Source: Bathymodiolus japonicus methanotrophic gill symbiont (GTDB lineage: Bacteria; Pseudomonadota; Gammaproteobacteria; Methylococcales; Methylomonadaceae). Taken from it: 64,000 nt of DNA. The notes beneath the pieces are model-generated. The model had not been told where the DNA came from. It searched no databases and saw nothing but the letters and a program-made list of their open reading frames with translations. The translations under genes and the position numbers were made by a program. Below, piece by piece: positions 8,213 to 17,661 of the stretch (position 1 is the first letter of the stretch; the number at the start of each line of letters is the position of its first letter). Location of the stretch: contig NZ_BLYC01000004.1 of NCBI RefSeq assembly GCF_019721995.1, positions 1-64,000 of the forward strand. The letters run 5' to 3'.

Positions 8213-11200
8213 ATGGCTATTTTTGGCAAAAAAGACAAACACAAAAAATTTAAATACCCCGGCATACGCATGGCAATGGATGGTAATGCGGCAGTCATTA
8301 TGTGTGAGCGCGAAGCTAGCGATGCCGCTGGTGCCTTTCCAATTACCCCATCGACTGATATGGGTGAAGGCTGGGCAGAACAAAAAAGCAAGGGCCATAT
8401 TAATATTTCCGAGCGCCCACTGATATTTGTTGAGCCCGAAGGCGAACATGCGGCTGCGGCAATTACCGCAGGTATGTCGATGACGGGCTTGCGTGCGACA
8501 AATTTTAGCTCATCGCAAGGTATCGCCTATATGCATGAGTCTTTATATACTGCTGTCGGCAAGCGCCTGCCTTATGTTCTGAATATTGCCTGTCGCGCCA
8601 TTACAAAAGCAACATTAAACGTGCATTGTGGTCATGATGACTATCATTGCATGGACGATACCGGTTTTATCCAGATTTTTGCCAAAGATAATCAAGAAAT
8701 TGCCGATCTGAATATTATTGGCCGTAAAATTGCCGAGCTGAGTCTAAATCCGGCTGCCGTGGCTCAGGATGGCTTTTTAACCTCACACTTAATCGAAGAC
8801 TTGCAGTTACCTGAGCGCGAATTAATCGAGGAATTCCTGGGACTGCCTGACGATATTATTAACTGCCCAACACCAGCACAACGTATTTTATACGGCGAGA
8901 ATCGGCGCAGAATCCCTGAACCCTGGGATGTTGATAAACCGATGATGTCAGGCGTAGTGCAGAATCAGGATTCATACATGCAGTCGGTTGCCGGACAGCG
9001 CCCGTACTTTTTTGACCATGTGCAGAAATTTGCAGATGAATGCATAGACGAATGGTATGAGCTCACCGGTAGACGCTATCACCGGATCGGCCAATATCGC
9101 TGCAAAGATGCGGAGTACCTGATTATTGCTCAGGGCAGCGTAATTCACACCGCACAGGCAACTGCCGATTATTTGCGCGAAAAGCGCAATATAAAAGTGG
9201 GTGTCGTGAATATGACCTTTTTCCGCCCATTTCCAGGTGACCTGATTTCTGCTGTTGCCAAGGGACGTAAAGGTATTACCGTAATGGAGCGTACCGACCA
9301 GCCCTTATCCGAGGATTTACCACTGATTTCGGAAATCCGTAATGCCATGGCCAAGGCCTTTGAAAATGGCCATGCCAAAGAAACGCCATTCCCGGAATAT
9401 GCTTCCTATAATAAAGTCACCGATACCTCACCGCTTTACTCTGCCTGTTTTGGTCTGGGTAGTCGTGACCTGCAGCCTGAAGGTATTATAGCTGCCATAG
9501 AAAATATGCTACCCGAAGGCAAGCGCAAGAAGTTCTTTTACCTGGGTATAGATTTTGTACGTAGCCAGGCATTTTCACCTAAACAGGAATTACAACAACA
9601 AGCCGTTCTAGATGCATACCCTGCGATACGTGATTTAGCGCTAAAAGGTTCAGAAAATCCGAATCTTATGCCGAAAGACTCACTGACAGTACGTATGCAT
9701 TCAGTCGGTGGCTGGGGAGCAATCACCACGGGTAAAAATCTGGCGATGACCTTATTTGATTTGCTGGATTACAATATCAAGGCTAATCCAAAATACGGCT
9801 CTGAGAAAAAAGGCCAGCCGACCACCTATTATTTATCTGCAGCACCAGAGCCTATTCGTATTACCTGCGAATATACCCATGTGGATGTGGTTATCGCACC
9901 TGACCCCAATGTATTCACTTACTCGAATCCGTTGGCGGGGCTGAATGAAAATGGCGTATTTATTATTCAAAGCGACCTGGAAACCGCCGAAGAAGTCTGG
10001 CGCACATTCCCCAGAGCCTCACAGCAATATATCGTAGATAAAAATATTAAGGTCGCTTATCTAGATGGTTTTAAAATTGCTCGCGAAGAAACTGATCACC
10101 CTGACTTACAATTCCGTATGCAGGGCATCGCATTTCAGGGTGCTTTTTTTGAGTCTTCACCTATTGCCGAAAATGCAGGCAAGAGCAAAGATGATATTCT
10201 GCAAGCTATTCATGAAACCATCAAAAACAAATTTGGCAGTAAAGGTGAGCAGGTCGTCGAAGACAATTTCCGCACTGTAAAGCGTGGCTTTAGCGAAACC
10301 AGGCACCTTGCTGTAGAAGATATGAAAGTGGGCGATGTTGCTCCCTGGGCAGTTAAAAAAGAACAAACAGCGCCATTGATGTTACTGCAAAAGCCTGCGA
10401 ACGACGATCCTTTATCGGACATTCATCGCTTTTTTGCACAGACAGGCACCAACTATATTAATGGTCGCGCCAATGATAGTCTGGCCGATCCATTTATGGC
10501 GATGAGCATAATTCCGGCAGCTAGTGGCATATACCGGGACATGACCCAGGTGCGCTTCGAGCATCCGGTATGGATACCTGAAAATTGTACCGCTTGTGGT
10601 GATTGCTATACCGCTTGCCCTGACAGCGCCATTCCAGGCCTGATCAATAGTGTAAACGAAGTGTTTGAAACTAATATCAAACGTATCGAAAAAACCGGTA
10701 AAACGGTTAAGCACTTACGTCGCGCGATTCGTACTGTGGAGAAAAAATACCATGCCTTAACCGCGGATAAATCCGAAGGTACGGTGTTAGATCCAATCTT
10801 TAACAAGTCTATCGGCGAAACTATCAAGGAATACCCTGATACCGACCAGGCCGAAGTTAAACAGGAATTTGAATGGTTTAAAGAGGCGATGGGCGACTTT
10901 AAATTCGCTATTACCAAACCTTATCATGATGCAGCAAATAAGCGCACACCAAATAATGGCGGCCTATTCTCGATCACTATTAATCCAATGACCTGTAAAG
11001 GTTGCATGGAATGTGTCGAGGTCTGCCCGGACGAAGCCCTGGAACCGGCCCCGCAAACAGTTGAAAGCATACAAACGCTACGCAATGGCTGGGAATACTG
11101 GAACGACCTGCCTACTTCCAATCCTAAATACAAGCGTATTAATGACCTGGATGAAAAAGCCGGTGCATTGACCACTATGCTGCTGGATAAGCACACTTAT

Positions 11201-13237
11201 GCGTCAATGAACTGTGGTGATGGCGCATGCCTGGGTTGCGGTGAAAAAACCATTGTGCATTTATTTACCGGCACGGTAACTGCATTGATGCAGCCACGTG
11301 CCAAAAAACAAGTGGCTAAAATTGACCAGTTAATTACAGATATGGAAAAACATATCCGTCTGAAATTATCTGAGAAACTGGATATTAGCGATATAGAAGC
11401 GGTAGAAACTGCGATCGATGCGAATAAAAATGTCGATCTAACCTTAAGCAAACTCAGTAGCTCTTTAAGCGTAGGCAAAGCCAGCGACCCAATTGATGCC
11501 AAATGGTTAAAATGGGCATCTCAGACCGTCGCCAAACTGAAGCACTTAAAATGGCAATATACAGAAGGCGTCACGGGTAATGGCCGTGTAGAAATGGGCA
11601 TTACCAATAGCACTGGCTGCTCTTCAGTCTGGGGTTCCACATTTCCGTTTAATCCCTATCCTTTTCCCTGGGCGAATAACTTGTTCCAGGATGCACCGTC
11701 TTTAGCAATGGGTATTTTTGAAGGGCATATGGTTAAAATGGCAGATGGCTTTAAAGCCATTCGCATGGCTGAGCTAGAAATTGCGGGCAAATATGACAAG
11801 CAGGAAAGCGCGCATTTCTTTAAATACTTTGACTGGCATCAGTTCAGCGAAGAAGAATACCTGCTATGTCCCCCTGTGGTCACAATTGGTGGTGATGGTG
11901 CGATGTACGATATAGGTTTCCAGAATTTATCACGCAGCATTATGTCAGGTATGCCACTGAAAATATTAATTCTGGATACGCAAGTATATTCCAATACTGG
12001 CGGACAAGCCTGCACCTCTGGCTTTACCGGGCAAATATCTGATATGGCGCCGTATGGTAAAGAGTGGAAAGGCAAAACCGAGCGGCGTAAAGAAATGAGC
12101 CTGATTTCGATGGCGCATAGAACGACCTACACGCTACAAAGCTCTATTGCCCATCCGAACCACTTAATCGAAGGCTATATCGATGGCCTAAATTATCGCG
12201 GCCCGGCTATTTTTAATATCTATGCTGTCTGCCAACCGGAACACGGCGTGGCTGATGATGCTGCGGATATGCAAAGCCGGCTGGCTGTAGAAGCTCGTGC
12301 ATACCCGTTAATGACTTACGACCCACGTGAAGATGATACCTGGGAAAAAAGTATGTCCTTAAAAGGCAACCCGGATCTGGATAAAGACTGGACTAGCTAC
12401 GAGCTTCAGTTCGTGGATGAATACGGTATCGAAGACACCATGACCGTGCCTTTAACCTTTGCCGACTGGGCCATGACGGAAGGCCGTTTCCAGAAGCATT
12501 TTACATTTATCGCGCCGTCACAATGGAGCGATGATATGGTGCCTCTGCATGAATTTATTGATTTAGGTCATGATGAAATGGCAGAAAATACCGCTTATGT
12601 GCATGCGGTGCATCCAGAGTCCAATACCCTGGTTCGCGTAGTCGTTGATCCTGAGATCGTGCATGCTACCATCGAGCGGCGTAATTTCTGGCGTACCTTA
12701 AAAGGCTTGGCTGGCGTAGATAAAATAGTGATTGATACCGATGCTATTGCTGCGCAGGCAAAAGCAGAAATGGCCTCTAGCATTGCCTCTAACTTAATGA
12801 ATATGGTTGGCGAAGGCACATCCGATGGAAATGCTGATATCAGTGCACTTGCTGCAGTTTTAGCAGCACCACCGGCTGCAAATGCACCGCAAGTTCCAGT
12901 TCCTGCAGCTGCCAGTGCGACACAGGCCAGTGCAGCGCCACAAGCAGCAGCAAGCTCTGCTAAAGAAGAAGCACCAGCAGCCGGCGGACATGAGGCAGTC
13001 TGGATAGAAACACCAGATTGCACCACTTGTGATGAATGCGTGGAAATCAATCCTAAAATTTTCAAATACAATGAAGATAAAAAAGCCATCATCGTAGACC
13101 CGACTGCAGGGACATTTGAAGATATCGTCAAAGCAGCTGAAAAATGTACTGCAGTGATTATTCACCCTGGTACCCCATGGAACCCTAATGAAAAGAACCT
13201 GGAGAAATTAATCAAACGGGCGGAGAAGTTTCAATAG
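8213..13237 (+). CDS. nifJ: Pyruvate:ferredoxin (flavodoxin) oxidoreductase, extended form
   Basis: 1674 residues; common NifJ/PFOR proteins have about 1,170-1,200. It oxidises pyruvate to acetyl-CoA and CO2 with TPP and Fe-S clusters, reducing ferredoxin or flavodoxin. Visible order: N-terminal substrate/TPP domain (ITPSTDMGEGWAE, GEHAAAAITAG), transferase-type middle, gamma domain near 492 (HSVGGWGAITTGKNLAM), dicluster ferredoxin near 791 (CTACGDCYTAC) and 927 (CKGCMECVEVC), then the TPP domain (CGDGACLGCGEK near 1000, IGGDGAMYDIG near 1227, YSNTGGQAC near 1259). An Ala/Pro linker (about 1551-1591) leads to an extra C-terminal CxxCxxC ferredoxin-like domain near 1603. The start ATG follows AGAAGGAAACCAA. 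The extra domain probably acts as a built-in electron acceptor (inference). Confidence 0.92.
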   Translation: MAIFGKKDKHKKFKYPGIRMAMDGNAAVIMCEREASDAAGAFPITPSTDMGEGWAEQKSKGHINISERPLIFVEPEGEHAAAAITAGMSMTGLRATNFSSSQGIAYMHESLYTAVGKRLPYVLNIACRAITKATLNVHCGHDDYHCMDDTGFIQIFAKDNQEIADLNIIGRKIAELSLNPAAVAQDGFLTSHLIEDLQLPERELIEEFLGLPDDIINCPTPAQRILYGENRRRIPEPWDVDKPMMSGVVQNQDSYMQSVAGQRPYFFDHVQKFADECIDEWYELTGRRYHRIGQYRCKDAEYLIIAQGSVIHTAQATADYLREKRNIKVGVVNMTFFRPFPGDLISAVAKGRKGITVMERTDQPLSEDLPLISEIRNAMAKAFENGHAKETPFPEYASYNKVTDTSPLYSACFGLGSRDLQPEGIIAAIENMLPEGKRKKFFYLGIDFVRSQAFSPKQELQQQAVLDAYPAIRDLALKGSENPNLMPKDSLTVRMHSVGGWGAITTGKNLAMTLFDLLDYNIKANPKYGSEKKGQPTTYYLSAAPEPIRITCEYTHVDVVIAPDPNVFTYSNPLAGLNENGVFIIQSDLETAEEVWRTFPRASQQYIVDKNIKVAYLDGFKIAREETDHPDLQFRMQGIAFQGAFFESSPIAENAGKSKDDILQAIHETIKNKFGSKGEQVVEDNFRTVKRGFSETRHLAVEDMKVGDVAPWAVKKEQTAPLMLLQKPANDDPLSDIHRFFAQTGTNYINGRANDSLADPFMAMSIIPAASGIYRDMTQVRFEHPVWIPENCTACGDCYTACPDSAIPGLINSVNEVFETNIKRIEKTGKTVKHLRRAIRTVEKKYHALTADKSEGTVLDPIFNKSIGETIKEYPDTDQAEVKQEFEWFKEAMGDFKFAITKPYHDAANKRTPNNGGLFSITINPMTCKGCMECVEVCPDEALEPAPQTVESIQTLRNGWEYWNDLPTSNPKYKRINDLDEKAGALTTMLLDKHTYASMNCGDGACLGCGEKTIVHLFTGTVTALMQPRAKKQVAKIDQLITDMEKHIRLKLSEKLDISDIEAVETAIDANKNVDLTLSKLSSSLSVGKASDPIDAKWLKWASQTVAKLKHLKWQYTEGVTGNGRVEMGITNSTGCSSVWGSTFPFNPYPFPWANNLFQDAPSLAMGIFEGHMVKMADGFKAIRMAELEIAGKYDKQESAHFFKYFDWHQFSEEEYLLCPPVVTIGGDGAMYDIGFQNLSRSIMSGMPLKILILDTQVYSNTGGQACTSGFTGQISDMAPYGKEWKGKTERRKEMSLISMAHRTTYTLQSSIAHPNHLIEGYIDGLNYRGPAIFNIYAVCQPEHGVADDAADMQSRLAVEARAYPLMTYDPREDDTWEKSMSLKGNPDLDKDWTSYELQFVDEYGIEDTMTVPLTFADWAMTEGRFQKHFTFIAPSQWSDDMVPLHEFIDLGHDEMAENTAYVHAVHPESNTLVRVVVDPEIVHATIERRNFWRTLKGLAGVDKIVIDTDAIAAQAKAEMASSIASNLMNMVGEGTSDGNADISALAAVLAAPPAANAPQVPVPAAASATQASAAPQAAASSAKEEAPAAGGHEAVWIETPDCTTCDECVEINPKIFKYNEDKKAIIVDPTAGTFEDIVKAAEKCTAVIIHPGTPWNPNEKNLEKLIKRAEKFQ

Positions 13238-13440
13238 CTGAAGTTTCCCAATTATTGAGTAGCTGAAATACACAATGCTGGTGTATCGAGGTTTATTTTA
13301 GGTGGTTTTGCCATGTTTATAGCAAACCCCTACTTAATTCCCCTTAGGCAATAGCATTTGAAACGAATGAAAAGACTATTTTTTCATATAGTTGTAGCAT
13401 AGTTTCAATTTTACCATAAATAATTATTGGGAAACTTCAG
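13238..13440 (-). mobile_element. MITE D, copy 2
   Basis: A 203-bp copy in reverse orientation that begins on the base after the nifJ stop codon TAG. Both CTGAAGTTTCCCAAT ends are present. The two flanks do not match as an 8-bp duplication; the right flank is an IS200 remnant, so the junction was probably rearranged after insertion. Confidence 0.88.
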
Positions 13441-13442
13441 TT

Positions 13443-13649
13443 GTAAAAATACCCCCCAAGGTTTCAGTATCAGATTTAGTTGGAAGAGTAAAAGGAAAAA
13501 CTGCAATTCAAGCTTTCCAGAAATTCCGGAGCTTGCGAACAAAGAAGTATTGGGGGAATCATTTTTGGTCGGCTGGTTACTGTGTTGATACCGTAGGTAT
13601 GGATGCAGAAATGATAAGAAAGTATGTAAAGTTCCAAGAAAATAAATAA
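13443..13649 (+). pseudogene. IS200/IS605-type TnpA (Y1 transposase), C-terminal remnant
   Basis: The frame ending at TAA 13647-13649 gives about 68 residues matching the C-terminal half of IS200-type TnpA: PPKVSVSDLVGRVKGKTA, then YWGNHFWSAGYCVDTVG and MDAEMIRKYVKFQE. The last segment carries the tyrosine that acts as nucleophile in this family. The N-terminal half with the HUH metal site is gone, replaced at its left edge by MITE D. These enzymes move single-stranded DNA bounded by hairpins without target duplication, so this remnant matters for the origin of the short insertion elements (see findings). Confidence 0.85.
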
Positions 13650-13727
13650 CCACTAAAATATTGGGAACAACTTGATCTTATTTCAGCAAGGCCCCATAGG
13701 GGTTTTGCTGAGAACGGCCTTTTAGGT

Positions 13728-13758
13728 CGAATTTAAACCACGTTTTATAAGCGTGGTA
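13728..13758. other. Hairpin, probable right end of the IS200 remnant
   Basis: ACCACG and CGTGGT arms around TTTTATAAG, about 85 bp past the tnpA remnant, match the position of the right-end hairpin in IS200 elements. A second palindrome (CAAGGCCCCATAGGGGTTTTG) lies between. It could also act as a terminator. Confidence 0.5.
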
Positions 13759-13838
13759 GTTAATTTATCGACTTTAATGTTTTGCAGGCGGATAATATTT
13801 TGCTGAAACTGGAAAACTTACAAGCTGATTAACAATAG

Positions 13839-15191
13839 ATGAATAAAAGGAACGGAAATGCAATGTTAAGTCAGCCGCTTGAGCAAGGCAGCGTGCCGTC
13901 GAGTGACGTAGGTGCGGCTCTGGCGCTGTTGGCTGGTACTCAGTCCGGCTGTGGCAAAACTACGATTATGCTGGCTTTATTGCAGTATTTAAGATCCCGG
14001 CAGCTGGATGTGCTATCTTTCAAGTCGGGGCCTGATTTTCTGGATCCATTATGGCATCAAGCTGTTACAGGTCGCTTATCTTATAATCTCGATACGCGTA
14101 TGGTCGGTACGCAACACTCTAAGCAGATAATTGCCGAGCAGTCAGGCTCAGTTGATATTGCCTTGATAGAAGGCGTGATGGGCTTGTTTGATGGCCGTTC
14201 AGGAGTGGGTGGTAGTGGTTCTAGTGCTGAACTGGCTAAAGAATTGCAATTGCATGTGTTTTTAGTGGTTGATGCTAAAGGCATGAGTGGCTCGATTGTT
14301 CCTTTGGTCAGTGGCTTTGTCAGCTATGCATTGCAAATGGGGGTGACGATTGCCGGAGTCATTGCTAACCGGGTAGGCAGTCAACATCATGCAAGGTTAT
14401 TGCGTGATGCATTGCAACAGCATCAACTGCCTCCGCTGATCTCCTGGATGGAAAAATCTGCACCTGGTTTACCCGAACGTCACCTGGGTTTAGTGCAGCC
14501 AGGTGAAGTGTCTGTGCCCGATTTTTTGCCTTATCTGCATATTGAAGTTGCTCACTTGCCCGACTTGTTTTCCAGGCTTTCGTTTACCCTGCCTAAAAAG
14601 CCAGTGCAAGGTTTATTGGTCAATAAGAAAATAGCAGTGGCACAGGACGCAGCCTGTTGCTTTATATATCCAGCCAATATAGATTTTTTATATCAGCAAG
14701 GTGCAGAGGTATTATATTTCTCGCCTATGGCGGGTGAACCAGTTCCAGACAAAGCCGACGGAGTCTGGTTGCCTGGTGGGTATCCAGAGTTGTACGCTGA
14801 ATCACTCGCGCAATCAAAAACCTGGCAGTCACTTAAGCAATTTGTTGAGACAAGTAGGCCTGTGCTGGCTGAATGCGGGGGAGCAATGTTGTTGGGAGCA
14901 ACCTTAATTGATCATGCAGGTACGGAATGGTCTATGGCAAATATATTACCCTATCGCTCGATAATGCAAACGAAACTGGCTGCTTTAGGTTATCGTGAAG
15001 AAGCATCGGGGATAAGAGGGCATGAGTTTCATCATTCAGTGCGTAAAACAGAACAGGTGTTTGAGCCGTGCGTTGATATAGAACGGGGTGATAAAGGAGT
15101 ACGTTATAAAAATTTACGCGCATCTTATGTACACTGGTATTTTCCCAGTGCGCCAGATGTGATAGCGGAATGGTTTAGTGCAAACTGGTAG
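13839..15191 (+). CDS. cobB/cbiA: Cobyrinate a,c-diamide synthase
   Basis: 450 residues. The N-terminal dethiobiotin-synthase-like ATPase carries the P-loop AGTQSGCGKTT and the substrate loop SFKSGPDFLDPLWH. The C-terminal class I glutamine amidotransferase has GVWLPGGYPELYAESLA, the nucleophile in LAECGGAMLLG, and a late histidine in GHEFHHS. It amidates the a and c side chains of (hydrogeno)cobyrinic acid using glutamine and ATP in cobalamin biosynthesis. The ATG at 13839 is used here; ATG at 13863 (MLSQPLEQG) is an alternative. CobO follows downstream, consistent with corrinoid synthesis or remodelling. A REP-like palindrome overlaps the stop codon. Confidence 0.92.
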   Translation: MNKRNGNAMLSQPLEQGSVPSSDVGAALALLAGTQSGCGKTTIMLALLQYLRSRQLDVLSFKSGPDFLDPLWHQAVTGRLSYNLDTRMVGTQHSKQIIAEQSGSVDIALIEGVMGLFDGRSGVGGSGSSAELAKELQLHVFLVVDAKGMSGSIVPLVSGFVSYALQMGVTIAGVIANRVGSQHHARLLRDALQQHQLPPLISWMEKSAPGLPERHLGLVQPGEVSVPDFLPYLHIEVAHLPDLFSRLSFTLPKKPVQGLLVNKKIAVAQDAACCFIYPANIDFLYQQGAEVLYFSPMAGEPVPDKADGVWLPGGYPELYAESLAQSKTWQSLKQFVETSRPVLAECGGAMLLGATLIDHAGTEWSMANILPYRSIMQTKLAALGYREEASGIRGHEFHHSVRKTEQVFEPCVDIERGDKGVRYKNLRASYVHWYFPSAPDVIAEWFSANW

Positions 15192-15355
15192 AGCGGACTT
15201 CAGTCCGCTAGTACAGTACCCCTTTATTTTTAAAACATCATTAAGCGATTGTTTAAATAAGCTAATAATCTTATTGTTTTATTGCTTACTTCGGGGGGGG
15301 GGCTGTACTAGTTTGTCAGAAATAATGGTGATTAGCGGACTGAAGTCTGCTCTAC
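15188..15355. repeat. Pair of inverted REP-like palindromes
   Basis: GTAGAGCGGACTTCAGTCCGCTAG at the left is mirrored by TTAGCGGACTGAAGTCTGCTCTAC at the right, each itself a hairpin, arranged head to head like a BIME. The pair fills the gap between cobB and cobO. A run of ten G lies between them near 15294. Similar palindromes occur at 8076, 15934 and, as a partial copy, near 56106. Confidence 0.65.
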
Positions 15356-15375
15356 AAAGAAACAAGCAGGATATA

Positions 15376-15912
15376 ATGAAACAAAGAGATCGTCGACAGG
15401 GTATTGTTCTGGTTAATACGGGTGAGGGTAAGGGTAAGTCGTCTAGTGCATTTGGCATGGTATTTCGTGCTGCTGGCTGGGGCATGAATGTTTGTGTGAT
15501 TCAATATATTAAAGGTAAGTGGCAGACCGGTGAGCAGAAAGCATCGGAGCGCTTTGATAATATCGAGTGGCATGTATTGGGCGATGGCTTTACCTGGGAC
15601 ACCAAGAATCCGGAACAGGATATTAAAACCAGCCGGGAGATATGGGAGTTTAGTAAACAGAAAATTCTCTCAGAAGAGTATGATTTTGTTTTACTGGATG
15701 AGGTTAATTATTGCTGTGGCTATCACTGGATTTCAGGACAGGAAATTGCGGATTTTATCAGCAATGAAAAGCCACCCTGGATGCATTTAGTCTTAACCGG
15801 GCGTAATGCCGCACCTGAAGTAATTGCGGTTGCCCATACCGTGACTGAAATGACTAAGATAAAACATGCTTATGCTCAAGGTATTAAGGCAACGCAAGGG
15901 GTGGAGTTTTAA
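15376..15912 (+). CDS. cobO: Cob(I)yrinic acid a,c-diamide adenosyltransferase
   Basis: 178 residues from the ATG at 15376, which follows CAGGAT. An upstream extension in the same frame is not used because it would pass through the REP palindromes and the family starts with this short basic segment. The P-loop NTGEGKGKSSSAFG, the segment WGMNVCVIQYIKGKW and the Walker-B-like VLLDEVNY are typical of the CobO/BtuR family. It adenosylates cob(I)alamin or its diamide precursor from ATP. It follows cobB and probably belongs to the same corrinoid pathway. Confidence 0.92.
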   Translation: MKQRDRRQGIVLVNTGEGKGKSSSAFGMVFRAAGWGMNVCVIQYIKGKWQTGEQKASERFDNIEWHVLGDGFTWDTKNPEQDIKTSREIWEFSKQKILSEEYDFVLLDEVNYCCGYHWISGQEIADFISNEKPPWMHLVLTGRNAAPEVIAVAHTVTEMTKIKHAYAQGIKATQGVEF

Positions 15913-15933
15913 GCGATTTTTGAAACGATAATG

Positions 15934-16018
15934 GTAGGGCGTGGCTTTAGCCCGCCAGGCGTAATAAAATTAGACAATGCTGCACAATCTATAAAGCGGG
16001 CTAAAGCTATGCTCTATC
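15934..16018. repeat. REP-like palindrome
   Basis: GTAGGGCGTGGCTTTAGCCC pairs with GGGCTAAAGCTATGCTCTAT across a 40-bp loop between cobO and pip. It belongs to the same GTAG-headed palindrome family as 8076-8132. Confidence 0.6.
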
Positions 16019-16042
16019 AAGTGTGTACACGGCAGGAACTGA

Positions 16043-16984
16043 ATGAAACCACTTTTTCCTGAAATAGAACCGTTTAATACTTTTTTTCTTGCAACGCATA
16101 GCCAGCATCAGGTGTATGTAGAGCAATCGGGCAACCCAAATGGCATTCCCGTAGTTTTTCTGCATGGTGGCCCTTGTTCAGGTACGCGACCAGAACAGCG
16201 CTGTTTTTTTGATCCAGGGCTATACCATATTATCTTGTTCGACCAGCGGGGTAGTGGTCAGTCTTTGCCCTTTGGCGAATTAGAAAACAATACCACGCAG
16301 GACTTAATAGACGATATGGAGCGAATTCGTACACAGCTATATATTAAGCAATGGTTATTATTTAGTGGCTCCTGGGGCAGTGCTTTAGCGCTACTATACG
16401 CCCAGCAGCATACAGCAGCAGTGGTAGGGGTGATTATTCGCGGGGTGTTTTTGGCACGGCAACAAGACCTAGACTGGTTTGTGCGCGAGGGAGCTAGTCG
16501 TATTTATCCCGAGCAATATCAATGTTTGCTGGATGCATTGCCAGACGGGGATATTGATTTGCTGTATTCCAGCCTATGGTCTGATGATGAAGAACAGGTA
16601 CGACGCATAACAGCAGCATGGATGCAATGGAGTAGCCAGGTAGCCGTAGGCGCGGATTATCAAAAACCAGGGCAGGTGCAAGAAGTTACTCCTGAAATGG
16701 TGTTGCAAGTTAGAATGGAATTGAATTATGCGCGTAATCATTATTTTATTCGGGAAAATCAGATCCTAGAAAATTGTTCTCGATTACAAGGTATACCCTG
16801 CATTATTGTGCATGGACGCCATGATTTTGTTTGTCCTATGGCGGCGGGATATAGTTTATCCCGCGCTTTACCCCATGCTGAATATCGTGTGCTGGAACAT
16901 GCCGGGCATATTGCTCAGGGTGAAGAAATGGTTGATGCGTTGGTTAATGCGAGTGATCAAATGGCTGTAAGGTTAGCGTTATGA
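16043..16984 (+). CDS. pip: Prolyl aminopeptidase (alpha/beta hydrolase)
   Basis: 313 residues, the usual size for proline iminopeptidase (peptidase family S33). The oxyanion HGGPCSGTRPEQRCFFDP, the motif LFDQRGSGQS and the nucleophile elbow FSGSWGSAL fit the family. The acid lies in IIVHGRHDFVCP and the catalytic histidine in EHAGHIAQGE. It removes N-terminal proline from peptides in the cytoplasm. The stop codon overlaps the start of ubiX (ATGA), so the two are translationally coupled. The protein is somewhat shorter and more divergent than E. coli-type enzymes, but all three catalytic positions are present. Confidence 0.9.
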   Translation: MKPLFPEIEPFNTFFLATHSQHQVYVEQSGNPNGIPVVFLHGGPCSGTRPEQRCFFDPGLYHIILFDQRGSGQSLPFGELENNTTQDLIDDMERIRTQLYIKQWLLFSGSWGSALALLYAQQHTAAVVGVIIRGVFLARQQDLDWFVREGASRIYPEQYQCLLDALPDGDIDLLYSSLWSDDEEQVRRITAAWMQWSSQVAVGADYQKPGQVQEVTPEMVLQVRMELNYARNHYFIRENQILENCSRLQGIPCIIVHGRHDFVCPMAAGYSLSRALPHAEYRVLEHAGHIAQGEEMVDALVNASDQMAVRLAL

Positions 16985-17559
16985 GTGAGCAAAAGAAACG
17001 CCTGGTGATCGCGATGACTGGAGCAACCGGAGCCATTTATGGGGTTAGAATGTTACAGGTGCTACGCCAGCAGCCTGACTGGGAGTCACACCTGCTCATA
17101 TCCAGTGCGGGTTTGTTAAATTTAAAATATGAGCAGCAGATGAAACGTAGCGAGCTTTATGCTTTAGCGGATGTAACACATGGCGTTAATGATATTGCAG
17201 CAAGCATTGCCAGTGGCTCATTTAAAACCGAGGGTGTGGTCGTTGCCCCATGCTCTATGAAAACACTCGCAGCTATTGCGCATGGCTTTGGGGATAACTT
17301 GATTTCCCGTTCTGCAGATGTGGCTTTAAAAGAACGCCGCCGAGTGGTAATTATGCCGCGTGAAACGCCGTTAAATCTAGCGCATATTCGTAATATGGCC
17401 AGCGTAACTGAAATGGGTGGAATCATCTTTCCACCGATGCCGGCATTTTATAATAAGGCTAATTCTATTGCCACCATGGTCGATGAAGGGGTAGGGCGTG
17501 TGCTGAATTTATTTGGGGTAAATGTTGACGGCTTATATACGCCCTGGGAAGGCTTGTAG
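16981..17559 (+). CDS. ubiX: Flavin prenyltransferase UbiX
   Basis: 192 residues. The opening IAMTGATGAIYGVR binds flavin phosphate, VVAPCSMKTLAAIAHG is the Ser/Cys-containing active-site stretch, and RETPLNLAHIRNM is the conserved phosphate-binding segment near the C terminus. UbiX attaches dimethylallyl phosphate to FMN to make the prenylated cofactor for UbiD, which decarboxylates the ubiquinone precursor. It overlaps the last 4 bases of pip. ubiD is not in the window. Confidence 0.95.
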   Translation: MSEQKKRLVIAMTGATGAIYGVRMLQVLRQQPDWESHLLISSAGLLNLKYEQQMKRSELYALADVTHGVNDIAASIASGSFKTEGVVVAPCSMKTLAAIAHGFGDNLISRSADVALKERRRVVIMPRETPLNLAHIRNMASVTEMGGIIFPPMPAFYNKANSIATMVDEGVGRVLNLFGVNVDGLYTPWEGL

Positions 17560-17630
17560 CACTGATAGCTATCAGCAGAGATGGAGCCAGGAGCTGCTAA
17601 CAATACATGCTTTTGTCTGGCAAGATTTTG

Positions 17631-17661
17631 ACAGGGTGGCGGAGAATATCAGCCACCCTGT
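17631..17661. terminator. Hairpin between convergent ubiX and mscS
   Basis: ACAGGGTGGC and GCCACCCTGT arms enclose GGAGAATATCA in the gap between converging genes. There is no strong T run on either side, so termination would depend mainly on the stem. Confidence 0.55.

Noticed and set aside
12595-13131. Minus-strand frame of 178 codons opposite nifJ
   Set aside because: It is the complement of the Ala/Pro-rich linker of nifJ, whose codon bias opens the reverse frame.
13238-13440. MITE D as a classic IS200/605 derivative
   Set aside because: It has symmetric terminal inverted repeats and an 8-bp duplication (24911-24918 and 25123-25130), which fit a DDE transposase rather than a Y1 enzyme; its position beside the IS200 remnant is incidental.
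15178-15375. Longer N terminus for CobO
   Set aside because: The extension would cover the REP palindromes and overlap the end of cobB; the family starts at the MKQRDRRQG segment.
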